Positions 33,531 to 43,689 of a stretch of 64,000 nucleotides of DNA are shown here, piece by piece. A model generated the notes under the pieces. The model did no database searches and was not told the DNA's origin. It saw nothing but the letters and a program-made list of their open reading frames with translations. Numbering within the stretch: the stretch's first letter is position 1; every line of letters begins with the position of its first letter. The translations under genes and the position numbers were made by a program. The stretch is taken from contig NC_088873.1 of NCBI RefSeq assembly GCF_032884065.1, forward strand, positions 2,709,463 to 2,773,462, given 5' to 3'. This DNA is from Artemia franciscana. Lineage: Eukaryota > Arthropoda > Branchiopoda > Anostraca > Artemiidae.

Positions 33531-34030
33531 ATGTTGTTCATATTTTGATTTACAAATAAAGTGAATATACCACTTGATGCCTTTTTGTATGTTCTTTACA
33601 AATATTATAATTGCTTATTTTGCTAGTTCAAGTTTAAGCACTTTTTGACCTTACTTAACCTAACAAATTTTGGCAGTGAAAAACATACATTATTTTGTCA
33701 AAACTGACCAAAAACACGTACCTTAATTGAAAATTTGGCATCAAAGAAGAAGAAATACAGCATAATATTGTAAAATTTATTAATCCAACTTCATTGTGGA
33801 AAATCAGTGCTCATAGATTATACAACATGTAAAAAATGGATTAATAATGAAACAGTAAGTTTGAGACCAATGTTTTAAGCTTTCTTATACCCAAAAACTA
33901 TTTGAGTATACTTTGGTCATTTTCAAGAGCTCAAAAACTTGTACTTGAAGCACTTATTATGTTTGTAAAAAATAAAAAAGGGCATCAAGGAGTATGTTCA
34001 CTTTATTTGTAAATCAAACATATGAACAAC
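33531..34030. mobile_element. foldback element inserted in paralogous segment 2
   Basis: Ends are TGTTGTTCATATTTTGATTTAC on the left and the complement of TGTTGTTCATATGTTTGATTTAC on the right. Arms of about 110 bp include CACTTGATGCCTTTTT and AAGCACTTTTTGACC, shared with the 629-bp palindrome. The element is absent at the equivalent place in segment 1 (about 20480), which gives an empty site. The central 260 bp is unrelated to the other copy and non-coding. Confidence 0.75.
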
Positions 34031-34839
34031 AAAAAATTTACCAATTATTAGTATAGCTGCACAACTTTCCCCTGGGTATGTAGGCTTAGTGGAAGGTCAC
34101 TTATACCTGATCATGTCCCTACTGTTTTTAATTGGTTGAAAAAAATCCAAAGAAAGTTCCTATTGAAAAGGAAAGAGATCAAAAGTGAGATTGAATTTGT
34201 CATAGCTTGGAGGTTTGTCCCTTCAGTCTGTTTAAAGAAAACAGATTCATAATTGAAGCTTTGTTCATTTCAATCTTAGGGATAATCTACATTTGTTACA
34301 CTTAATTAAATGGTTGTAAAGGGATACTTTTATTTATTTGTCTTGTTTGTTTTCTACATAATTTTTTAATCTTTAAATTGATATACATTTCTTACAAATT
34401 AATTAGTCATATCATAGTTCCACTTGCAAGTTTTGACCTACTTTGTAACCCTGGTCTCAAAATTGCATATAAATTTATTGAAGCTAGGAAACATAGAACT
34501 CATCTCTGTTTAAAAGAAAATGGATGGACATAGGTAGGTTTTAATACACTAAAGTCCTAGGGCCATGGAAATTTAAAAAAAAACAATGAAGATTAACTTT
34601 AAAATTCTGGAAATGACATAAATATAACATTCACAAAGAAAAACCATTCACAAAATTTTACTTTTGTGCTCAGTTGCCAACCTGAGCAATTGCCCTAAAT
34701 TTTTAAACCTTGCAAAACATTCACCAGCCAATTCTTATGACCTACACTGTTGTCTGTACATCAAAAATTCATTGAAAAGGAAGGACCACCTTACTGGCAT
34801 TTCTTCTTTTGTACTTATATTTAATGGGTTTAAAAGAAA

Positions 34840-35130
34840 GCTCCTATGGCTAAGTCAGAAGCCTAGTAAAGGACCAGGTAATCCTTTAGACAGGAAGTGC
34901 AATAGGAAGCTAGGGGCCGTTCATCCTATGCTTTTGCATGTCCTTCCTGCTTACTGACCCCAGATTTCTCTAGGTAACCTGTTAAGTTTGGGCCAATTCT
35001 GGCTGAACTTACAGAGTTACATCACTGACCTTTGTCCCAAGCCAAATAAACTGCTAATGCCAGAAATTAAACCTGTGCCCTTTGGATAAAGGATTCTCAA
35101 CCTAGAGTGCCAGCCACTTAGGAAGGAACA
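34840..35130 (-). mobile_element. tRNA-headed SINE, copy in paralogous segment 2
   Basis: The B-box-like GGTTTAATTTC (plus 35062-35072) and A-box-like TCCTAAGTGGCT (plus 35112-35123) lie in the same arrangement as copy 1. The body down to about 34840 shares AGTAAGCAGGAAGGACATGC, then AAAAGCATAGGAT, with the 21.8-kb copy. It is collinear with segment 1, so it predates the duplication. Confidence 0.6.
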
Positions 35131-35770
35131 CAAATGTCACCAGAGAACAAAAATTATTTGGAAAAAAGAAAATATTGAAAAAAAAAAAAAATAAATAACT
35201 CAAGTCATAGTTGCTCATTGCTGTCCCACAAACAATATGTATTTCATTAAGACAAATAAATTTTTAAACAGGTATCAACAAAACTCCATCAGGGATTGTA
35301 TTTACTTAAGGTACAATCAGCAATATTAATGCTTAGTTTTGTGATATTCTGGTTTTGAAATAATAAAAAAAGAGAAATTATATGTTCTACTTGTTTTCCA
35401 CAAGCCCATTTGAGAAAAATCATTTGTGACAACAATATACCCATGGTTGGCTCAGAATCTCTCTAAAATTCTTTAAACAGAAGGAATTTAAAAAAAAAAT
35501 TATACTCATCAGCAAGAAAAATATTAACATAACTCTCTAAACTTGGCACTTTTTAAGACAATTTTTAGCAAAGCAAATGCAAAACTTTAATGGTGTCCTA
35601 TGTCATCTAATAAAAAACCCCATTAAAATGTGTCAAATGAATTTTGATGTAAGATGCCTCAAATACTTTCAGTTGAATCTGTGAAATGAAGGGCTAGGTA
35701 TTCCTTTACATTTTATACAATATATAAAAAGAAAAACAGTTCAAATTTTTTCACAAAAGAAGAAGCTTGA

Positions 35771-35866
35771 TGTAGTATTTTTATATTATGTTGTATGGAA
35801 GTTTCATGTTATGTTTTTTTTGTAGGTAGCCTGGGTCAATAAACCTATTCAATAGACAACATTACA
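35771..35866 (+). repeat. 5' LTR (96 bp)
   Basis: Begins TGTAGTATTTTTATATT and ends CAACATTACA, giving the canonical TG...CA. Contains AATAAA (35837 region) within GGGTCAATAAACC as a likely polyadenylation signal. It is identical to the 3' LTR except for the second base. Confidence 0.95.
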
Positions 35867-35884
35867 TGGTGTCAGAAGTGGGAT
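35867..35884 (+). promoter_or_regulatory. primer-binding site, tRNA-Leu type
   Basis: TGGTGTCAGAAGTGGGAT directly follows the LTR. Its complement ends ...CACTTCTGACACCA, which from memory matches the 3' end (with CCA) of animal tRNA-Leu. It would prime minus-strand DNA synthesis. Confidence 0.8.
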
Positions 35885-35894
35885 CAAAATAACA

Positions 35895-36638
35895 ATGGAC
35901 GTCCTTCAGCCATCAATAAACTGGGAGGTCAACTCCCTTTCAGAAGAATGGGACCGCTTTGAAGAACACGCTAAGCTGATGTTTGCAGGGCCACTTTCAG
36001 GCAAAACAGAAAAAGTACAGTGTGCCTACCTACTCATCTGGGCTGGAGCAAAAGGTCGGGAAATATTCAACACCTTCAGCATCGCGCCTGAAGAGCTGCA
36101 CAAAATTGAACCTTACCTCGCTAAATTCAAAGCATATGCTTCACCTCAGAAGAACACAGTTCTTGCACGATACCTGTTCCAGAAGCGAGACCAAAACGAC
36201 ACAGAGACTGTGGAAAAATACATCACAGATCTAAAGACATTAGTGAAACCATGCTCCTACTACGACCCAGATGAAATGGTTTGGGACCGAATTGTATGTG
36301 GAACCCAAAACCAAAACGTGCGTGAAAAGCTCTTGGCCGAAGGTGATGAACTCACACTGGATAAAGCAACCTTTATGTGCAGAAGCCACGAAGCGACCCA
36401 GGCTCAACTCAAGACATTCAACGGAACGAGACCAGCCCCCATCAAACAAGAGATCGACGCTATATTCCGCTACCAAAACCGGAACAGTGGTAGAAACAAA
36501 CAAACAGAAGCAAGCGGCTCCAAGAGTAAAGCATGCTACTTCTGTGGCGGAACATACTCCCCCTCACACATCTGTCCTGCAAAGGGGAAAACCTGCTCCA
36601 TATGCAAAAAGACCAACCATTTTGCCAGGGTCTGTTGA
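35895..36638 (+). CDS. gag: Gag polyprotein of Mag-like element
   Basis: A 247-aa open frame starting 28 nt after the LTR. It begins MDVLQPSINWE, has a capsid-like helical region (SPQKNTVLARYLFQKRDQ, about residues 83-100), and ends with two Cys-His motifs: CYFCGGTYSPSHIC, near residues 211-224, and a true CCHC knuckle CSICKKTNHFARVC. It would package element RNA. This is the only intact ORF in the element. It ends at a TGA (36636-36638) in the same frame as the downstream protease, so the stop either separates Gag from Pol by readthrough or, more likely given the other lesions, is a mutation in a Gag-Pol fusion. Confidence 0.85.
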   Translation: MDVLQPSINWEVNSLSEEWDRFEEHAKLMFAGPLSGKTEKVQCAYLLIWAGAKGREIFNTFSIAPEELHKIEPYLAKFKAYASPQKNTVLARYLFQKRDQNDTETVEKYITDLKTLVKPCSYYDPDEMVWDRIVCGTQNQNVREKLLAEGDELTLDKATFMCRSHEATQAQLKTFNGTRPAPIKQEIDAIFRYQNRNSGRNKQTEASGSKSKACYFCGGTYSPSHICPAKGKTCSICKKTNHFARVC

Positions 36639-39600
36639 AGTAAGACAGTCAGTGCAGTTGATGAAGACGCTGCAGATACAAACCCCAGCGACGAAACTGT
36701 TTTCCTTTACTCCATCAAGCAAAGTAAGAACAAAGACGAAGCAGTTATTCCACTGACTATCAACAACCAGTTCCCTGTACAATTTAAGATCAACACAGGA
36801 GCCCAGGTGAATATCATCCCAAAGAAGTATTTTGACCTCATCACGCCAAAGCCCACCATGAAACCCACCAATAAGCACCTCACAAGCTATTGTGGAGCAC
36901 GGATCCCAGTAACAGGAGTCTGTGAACTATCCTGTAGGTACAAAGACAACGTGAGCAGCACGCAGCAGTTCTATGTAGTCGAGACCTCATCCTCCCCAAT
37001 CATTGGCTACCGTTCTAGCCTCAACCTGGACCTGATCAAGCTAGTCCTAAACATAGACATAGCAACGTCCCAAGTACCGCACCTGAAGGAAAAGTACAAA
37101 GAAGTATTCAGAGGAATTGGGAAGCTGGACGGAGAATGCAACATACACCTAAAGGATAACGCTACGCCAACCGTCTACCCAGCCCGACGAGTCCCGCCGC
37201 TATGCAGGATAAGCTCAAGACAGAGGTCAGTCGCCTAGAAAGCCTAGGTATCATAGAAAAAGTAGTGACCCCGACCGAATGGGTTAACTCAATGGTAATG
37301 GTAGAAAAGAAGGACGGCTCCATAAGACTGTGCATAGATCCAGTTGATCTAAATAAGTCCATCAAGCGACCGCACTACCTGATTCCCACTCTGGACGATG
37401 TCACCTCGAAGCTACACGGAGCCAAAGTATTCACCAAACTTGATGCCCGATCCGGTTACTGGTCCATTCTGCTGTCTGACGACTCTTCTTATCTCATGAC
37501 ATTCAGCACGATCTATGGGAGATACCGTTTCAAGCGAATGCCCTTTGGAATCATCTCAGCCCAAGATGAATTTCAGCAGCAAATGGAAGACGCTTTCGAA
37601 GGCCTAGAAGGATTCGAAATCATCATTGACAACATGATCGTGCATGGCAACACCCAAGAAGAACACAACGAACGTCTAGCAGCAATATTGGAACGCACCC
37701 TTGTCAAGGGCATCCGATTCAACGAAGAGAAGTGCGAGTTCTCAGTATCCAGAGTAAAGTACTTCGGACACGTCATAAGCTCCGAAGGAATGCAGCCAGA
37801 CCCCGATAAGATCCGTGCCATAAACAACATGCCAAGCCCATCATGCTGAGAAGAACTCCAAACACTTCTTGGGATGATCAATTACTTAGCCAAGTACATT
37901 CCAAGTCTCTCAACAAAGAACAAAAAACTCTGTGACCTGACTAAAGCAGACCCGTTCATCTGGGAAGAGGAACACACGCAGATCCTAGAAGACTTGAAGA
38001 GCTCCATAGTATCCAACACCCCGTTCTTCAACCACAAGAGTAACAACATGGAACTCATAGTTGACGCCTCTAGCCACGGACTTGGTGCACACCTGGTCTC
38101 GGAGGGGAAAGTCACAGCTTATGCATCAAGATCGCTCAGCAAAACAGAGCAGAAATATTCCCAGCTAGAAAAAGAGCTGTACGCCATCGTATTTGGCTGC
38201 AAACATTTCCACCATTATCTCTATGGCCGGCATGTTGAAATTACTACTGACCACCACTACTGACTATCCACAAGGCCCCACCCCGAGTACAGAGATTAAT
38301 GCTCCAGCTCCAGCCTTATGACCTTAGCCTGAAGTTCCGACCAGGCTCAGAAATTCCTGTAGCCGATGCTCTATCCCACCTACACCTGGGCGATGCAGAT
38401 CCAACACTGGAAGAAAGTCTAGATGTCTACGTACACCAAGTTGTACAAAACCTACCTGCCAGTGACCAGAAGCTCGAAGAGATCCGGGTGGAAACAACAA
38501 AGGATTCAGAACTGAGTACCCTGATCAAAACAGTCCAAGCGGGGTGGCCGAGTGCAAGAAAAGACTGCCCAACCAACATCCTAGCATACTGGAACTTGCA
38601 GCATGAACTCTCCTTTGAAAAAGGCATCCTACTCAAAGGAGAAAGGCTGATCATCCCCAAGAATATGCAGGCAGCTACACGCAGCCCATCTCGGAATCGA
38701 GAAAACAAAACAACGAGCCAGAATGTTGGTATATTGGCCAGGACTCAATGCAGACGTCGAGCAGTACATAACGAAGTGCCAAACATGCGCCAACAACATG
38801 CCAAGCAATTCAAAGGAACCGATGATAAACCACAACATCAAGACGATCTCATCCAGTGCAGTCATCACGAAACTCAAGGCCCATTTCGCCCGACACGGCA
38901 TACCGTCTCAGCTAATGTCAGACGATGGACCTCAGTTCACATCAAGAGAATTCACCGATTTTGCCAAGACGTGGGGAATCTCACTAACCATGTCCAGCCC
39001 AGGATACCCAAAATCCAACGGACTGATCGAGAAGGCGGTACAAATCTCAAAAAACATCATGATGAAAGCGACAGAAAACAGAGAAGACCCCTTCCTGGGT
39101 ATACTAGAGTATAGGAATACACCAGTCGACGGGTTTGCGTCCCCAGCCCAGCTCCTAATGTCGCGTCAGCTAAGATCCATCCTGCCGTGCACTGCACAAC
39201 ACCTCAAGAAGAAAGTCATTCCGACCACACAGTTTACCCGACAAAGAACTGAAATGCAGAAACGCCAAAAGCTGTATCATGACAAATCAGCTAGATCACT
39301 GAAACAACTCACCCCTGGAGACGCAGTTTACGTACAGAAGACACCCGACAGACCATGGAGTCAGGCTGTTGTGCTATCCCATGCAGGACAGCCATGATCC
39401 TACCGGGTGTGTACCAACGAAGGTTCCATGCTAAGGAGAAACTGTAAACATCTCACAGCCTGTCCACATCAAAGCCAGCAAGGTTTGAGCCATGTCAGTG
39501 AGACAAGCAATGAAGCAGCACCACCAACAACAGAAACAGCTATTGAGTCACCACCCTCAGCTTCACAGCCAGACCTGTTCATGTCCCCATTGCCACTGCA

Positions 39601-39736
39601 GGACAGTCAGCAGGCCAGCCCAAGCCCCAACAAGACGGCCACCGTATCTCAGCCCCAGGGTACCAGCAAAACACCATTGCAGCTATGCACGCATTATGGT
39701 CGAATAGTAGGAGGACCCCTGAAGCTAAACCTGTAA
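36639..39736 (+). pseudogene. pol: Pol polyprotein (protease, RT, RNase H, integrase), inactivated
   Basis: Protease: FKINTGAQVNIIP (about 36786-36824), where the catalytic Asp of DTG is Asn (AAC at 36792-36794). A 1-base frameshift near 37197. RT: LDARSGYW (about 37440) and IIIDNMIV, with the second catalytic Asp changed to Asn (AAC at 37631-37633). TGA at 37847-37849. RNase H: ELIVDASSHGLGAHLVSEG and SQLEKELYAIVFG. A frameshift near 38253. A small deletion/frameshift near 38675. Integrase: zinc-binding region ending KCQTC, then an apparent in-frame deletion near 38834-38848 that removes the first catalytic Asp; SDDGPQF and NGLIEKAV keep the other two positions. TGA at 39395-39397, where CGA is likely ancestral. 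The C-terminus ends RIVGGPLKLNL. Confidence 0.92.
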
Positions 39737-40005
39737 AAAAGAGTGAAGTGAAAAGAAGTATGAAAAGCTGCAGCCTCAACGCGGCCAAAGACTCAGTGAA
39801 GTGAACCAAGCCAAGACTTTAGTGGACCACTCTTGAAGTTAAAGTGTTTTGAAAGCTTAAGAGGACCCCTGAAGCTAAACCTGTAAAAAAAAGAGTGAAG
39901 TGAAAAGAAGTATGAAAAGCTGCAGCCTTAACGCGGCCAAAGACTCAGTGAAGTGAACCAAGCCAAGACTTTAGTGGACCACTCTTGAAGTTAAAGTGTG
40001 TTGGA
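39711..40005 (+). repeat. 150-bp direct tandem duplication in 3' UTR of gypsy element
   Basis: GAGGACCCCTGAAGCTAAAC at 39711 recurs at 39861. The two units (39711-39860 and 39861-about 40005) are nearly identical (one C/T change, one extra A, and a different last stretch). The first unit includes the pol stop codon. A polypurine tract follows downstream. Confidence 0.92.
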
Positions 40006-40030
40006 AGTTTAGTATGTTGCTTTTTTTATT

Positions 40031-40043
40031 ATGAGAAGGAAGA
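40031..40043 (+). promoter_or_regulatory. polypurine tract
   Basis: GAGAAGGAAGA (40033-40043) immediately precedes the 3' LTR, the expected place for plus-strand priming. It is short but purely purine. Confidence 0.75.
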
Positions 40044-40139
40044 TATAGTATTTTTATATTATGTTGTATGGAAGTTTCATGTTATGTTTTTTTTGTAGGT
40101 AGCCTGGGTCAATAAACCTATTCAATAGACAACATTACA
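40044..40139 (+). repeat. 3' LTR (96 bp)
   Basis: Identical to the 5' LTR in 95 of 96 positions; it begins TA instead of TG and ends ...CATTACA. It is followed by the 5-bp target duplication CTTGA. Confidence 0.95.
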
Positions 40140-40286
40140 CTTGATGTAAAAAAATAAATGTATTTTTAACAGAAAGCAACTGACATCAATGAAATCAAAT
40201 AAAACAAAAATTCATGGAGAATAAATAATATAAGCCATATATTTAACCTACAATGAGGTGGCATAAAAGATTATTTCTAGAATTAG

Positions 40287-40564
40287 AAAAAAACAGTGTT
40301 ATGGCTTAAAGTTCTGTGCAATCAACAGGAGTTGTCTAAGGCCAGAATAATTAAGAACTAAGGCCAGAGAAAAAGAAACTGATAACCAAAAAATAAGGCA
40401 CCCAAAAATTTCAGAACCATTTAGAGGGAAAATAAGTAGAAGTGGGTACTTCAAAATACCTTCCTGGGACATATTTTAGCCTGTAGACACATCCCTGAAA
40501 GTTTCATTTTCCTAGCCTAACCTCTTTCAAAGATAGCCAAAAGTAGCTAAAGTAAAATTTTACC
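40287..40564 (+). mobile_element. long-TIR DNA element, copy F (partial)
   Basis: Keeps GGCTTAAAGTTCTG, AAGGCCAGAGAAAAAGAAACTGATAA, the TTTAGAGGGAAAATAAGTAGAAGTGGGTACTTCAAAATACCTTCCTGGG block and the terminus ending AAAATTTTACC. The left part is missing and diverged. Confidence 0.7.
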
Positions 40565-41811
40565 CCTACTGTATCTTAAAAATCCAGTTTAAATAGCAAT
40601 CTCAGCAAATATAGACTATATAAAAGGCTATAGGTATTGGCCTAATCATTCTAATTTTTTTTCAACTAATAATTATAGGATGGTTTAGAAACTAGGCCTG
40701 TTTAGCCTATGCAAGACAGGCCTAGAACACCAAAAACCCTTTAGATACTAAGGAATATGCATAATATTACTTACAGGTCACTGAAAAGCTAAGATTATTT
40801 CTATTATTTACAGTTTCCTTGTCTTTTCTCTAGACTTAACGATTTCACATGTTTATCCATTTAAAAAAATATATACCATTGACGTCACAATCCTCAAATA
40901 ATCTTTTTATTTGGGGGTTATAAAGTGCCAGCCCACGGACAAGTAATCCTGAGCGTTTGAGGGGATAATCCGACTAACCACTGACGTCATATGTGTCTCA
41001 AAAAACGCTTGGATTAATCAGATTAGTAATCGGACAAGTAAACAAACGCACCCTGGAATGCAATTTAAAAATAAAGGCTAACGTGTCATAGGTTTGTAAT
41101 TTATTTTGCAGAAACCTTCTTAGCCTAACCTATAGAATCTTTTTTAAAGACAAAAATTCCTAGTATTGTAGGTCTAAAATTCGTATGCCGTGAATAGTTC
41201 TGTAACCGAGTAGGCTAGACTAAGCCTAGTTGCTCCTCTGCAGTGTCATGCAAACCAGCTTTGTTGTATTATTGCCAATTAGGCAAAATATGGTCATGTT
41301 AATAATATAGGTATTAATACTGCAGCCCCTCGTTCAGAAGAAAATTCTCAAATTTTTAGTAGGCTACTTCTTTGAAGTATGCTAAAGTACCTCCCTCTTT
41401 TATTGTTTCCCTTTGGAGATTAGGAATAGCCTACAGCCTTAATACCATGCTATGTAATTTTGGCTAAGTTTTAAATAGCCTATTTCTCTAGTAAGAACAT
41501 GGACATATATCAGATAGTAGCCCACCTCTTAATCCACTTTCCAAGTGTAATATTTGCTACTCTTGCAAATTCCATTTAGAGCCCTTAAAGTCACCTTAAT
41601 TTGTACTTTGGCTCCATTGTTGAAATGGCTTACATCTTGTTATTATTTTCTTTGCAATCTTCTAGGACTAAGATAAAATATAGCCCTCTAGGCCTATTTT
41701 ATTCAAAATCAATTGCCTAGATAATATGTTATAATCATCTAAATCATGCCTGCTCCATTTTTGATTTATTAGCCTACTTATATTGGAAGAAGTATCACTA
41801 ATAAAGATTAT
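40565..41811. other. intergenic; fragment related to the 18-kb element at 41.03 kb
   Basis: GGACAAGTAAACAAACGCACCC (41029-41050) is the reverse complement of a block at 18168-18190. Two TGACGTCA palindromes occur nearby (about 40882 and 40982) in GC-richer DNA. No coding exon is supported. Confidence 0.4.
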
Positions 41812-42424
41812 GGTAAAATTCTAGTTAATTGACTTCTTGCTATCTTGGAAAGGGTTTAGGTTAGGAAAATGAAACTTTCAGGGATGGGTCTACAGGCTAA
41901 AGTATGTCCTGGGAAGATATTTTAAAGTACCCACCTCCACTCCCTCTCCCTCCAGAGGGCCTTGAAATTTGTCTGCATGACAGGTCTATACCTATTGCAA
42001 TTTTGACAAAACAACATTTTACCTCAATTTTCAGTTACTAGTTGCTTTTTCTCTGCCTTTAGTTCTGAAAATGCAATTCCTATTATTTGAGTAGAAATTT
42101 GAGCAATATCAATGTTTTCTTTTCAAAATTTAGGAAATGTATTTGCATATCTTTAAAACCTTATAAAACATAATTGAGCAAAGTTATATAGCTGAAAACA
42201 ATTCTGTTGTACTTTAATTAAGCAGAAGATCTATTTTGCAAGGTTTCACTTTTATAACACACATATTTTTAAAGGTCATCAAAGGTCAGGACCCTCTAGA
42301 GGGAGAAGGAGTAGAGGTAGTTGCTTCAAAATACCTTTCTAGGACATACTTTAGTCTGTAGATTCATTTTCCTAACCTAAACCCTTTCTGAGATAGCAAG
42401 AAGTCAATTAACTAGAATTTTACC
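41812..42424 (-). mobile_element. long-TIR DNA element, copy G (complete, with 8-bp target duplication)
   Basis: 613 bp, starting GGTAAAATTCTAGTTAATTG and ending CAATTAACTAGAATTTTACC. Flanked by a perfect 8-bp duplication AAGATTAT (41804-41811 and 42425-42432). Terminal inverted repeats of about 100 bp. The 8-bp duplication points to hAT-, P- or Merlin-type transposase mobilisation, though the GGTAAAAT end is not a classic hAT end. Non-coding, and opposite in orientation to copies A and C. Confidence 0.92.
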
Positions 42425-42432
42425 AAGATTAT

Positions 42433-43680
42433 AAATAGTATAGGACCCAAGATATATCCATGAGGACCTCTACTAAAAAGCTTGGGCTTAGGGGGTTTAA
42501 CCCCCCCCCCAAATAAAAATGTTTGTCTGACTTGTAAAAATGTAAAAAAATGAATATAAATTTTTTTTTGCATTTTTTTTTGCTGTGTAAAACCCCCGAA
42601 AAAAAAATACTTTTTTACCCCCCCCCCCCCATAGAAAAAAAATATATAGCCCTGCCTTGTTTGATTGAAAACAGCCTTACTCCCTGAAACTTGTCATGTA
42701 ACTAGTGTACTATGAAGGCTGAAATTGTGCAACTTGTAGTTTCTTTGTTGGAAAACCCAACCCAGAATTGTTCTAAAAGGGTTCTCATTTTGTCTTCATT
42801 TACCTGCTTCTTGCTCATGAAATATCATACACAAGCCCCTGATTACAACAGTTGGCTAATACTTAAAGAAGAGGTGATAAAGATTATCAGTATAAAAGAT
42901 TCTTAAACAGATGATTGGGGCTCTAAGAAGAAATTGTGTACCTGCATAGGAAAAGACCAATTAAGTTGACTAGACAGTACAGTTTATCAAAGGAGTAGAA
43001 TTCATCCTAGAGGCTGATTTTATCAAATATCATAGCTAGAGACTAGGACAAGATTGTTTTGACAGCTAAGCTCAAATTCCAGCTGATATCTTGTTGCACC
43101 AGTTCTGAAGATGCCATTGTGAATACAACTTGATCAATTGATTACAAATTTGGGATACAATCTCAAGGCTTCAAAAGCTTTTTCAGCTATTTTACTTCTT
43201 GTTTGAACCTCCTTTGAAGAAAGGGATCATAGCTAGCAACTTTACTTTTTTGCAATCTAGGAAATTGCTCTGGGCAAGGGTTACTTGCTTCATAGAATAT
43301 CAAACAGTTTGTGGTAACAAACTGTAGTAAGGAGCAACCCAGCACAATAGTAACCAAAACTCTAAAAAATAGAATTTTGATATCAATAGCTACATAATAA
43401 GAATTGCATTTTAATGCTTATTTTCAATAAATAAGTTTAATCAAGTTTAGTCTTACCCATCAAAAGTTACAAGCCTGCGAAAATTTGTCTTATTTTAGAA
43501 AATGGGGGGAAACAACCCCTAGAAGTCATAGAATCTTAACAAAAAGACACACCATCAGATTCAGCATATCAGAGAACCCTATTGTAGAAGTTTCAAGCTC
43601 CTATCTAAAAAAATGTGGAATTTTGTATTTTTTTTACCAGAAGGCAGATCATGGATGTGTGTTTATTTGTTTGTTTTATT
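42433..43680. other. intergenic; C-runs near 42.5-42.66 kb
   Basis: Two poly-C runs with CCC-A-AAAAA and ATATATAGCCC phrases resemble degenerate core pieces of the foldback family. The 64-codon plus-strand ORF at 42712-42906 has no support as a gene. Confidence 0.4.
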
Positions 43681-43689
43681 TTTGTTCCC

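Larger units (their letters stand above)
33125..35740 (+). repeat. 2.7-kb paralogous segment, copy 2
   Basis: Collinear with 20020-22780 (see that entry for landmarks). It differs by an extra foldback insertion at 33531-34030 and by having only one SINE head. The Ty3/gypsy element at 35771 lies just beyond its recognisable end, so that insertion came later than the duplication. Confidence 0.8.
35771..40139 (+). mobile_element. Ty3/gypsy LTR retrotransposon, Mag-like, complete but defective
   Basis: A full structure: 5-bp target duplication CTTGA (35766-35770 and 40140-40144), 96-bp LTRs, a tRNA-Leu-type primer site, gag, pol with domain order protease-RT-RNase H-integrase (as in Ty3/gypsy), a polypurine tract and a 3' LTR. 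Very short LTRs and the gag zinc-knuckle pattern fit the Mag lineage (Bombyx mag has similarly tiny LTRs). The element is markedly richer in G+C than its surroundings. The LTRs differ at one base, yet the coding region carries about nine disabling changes. Confidence 0.95.
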
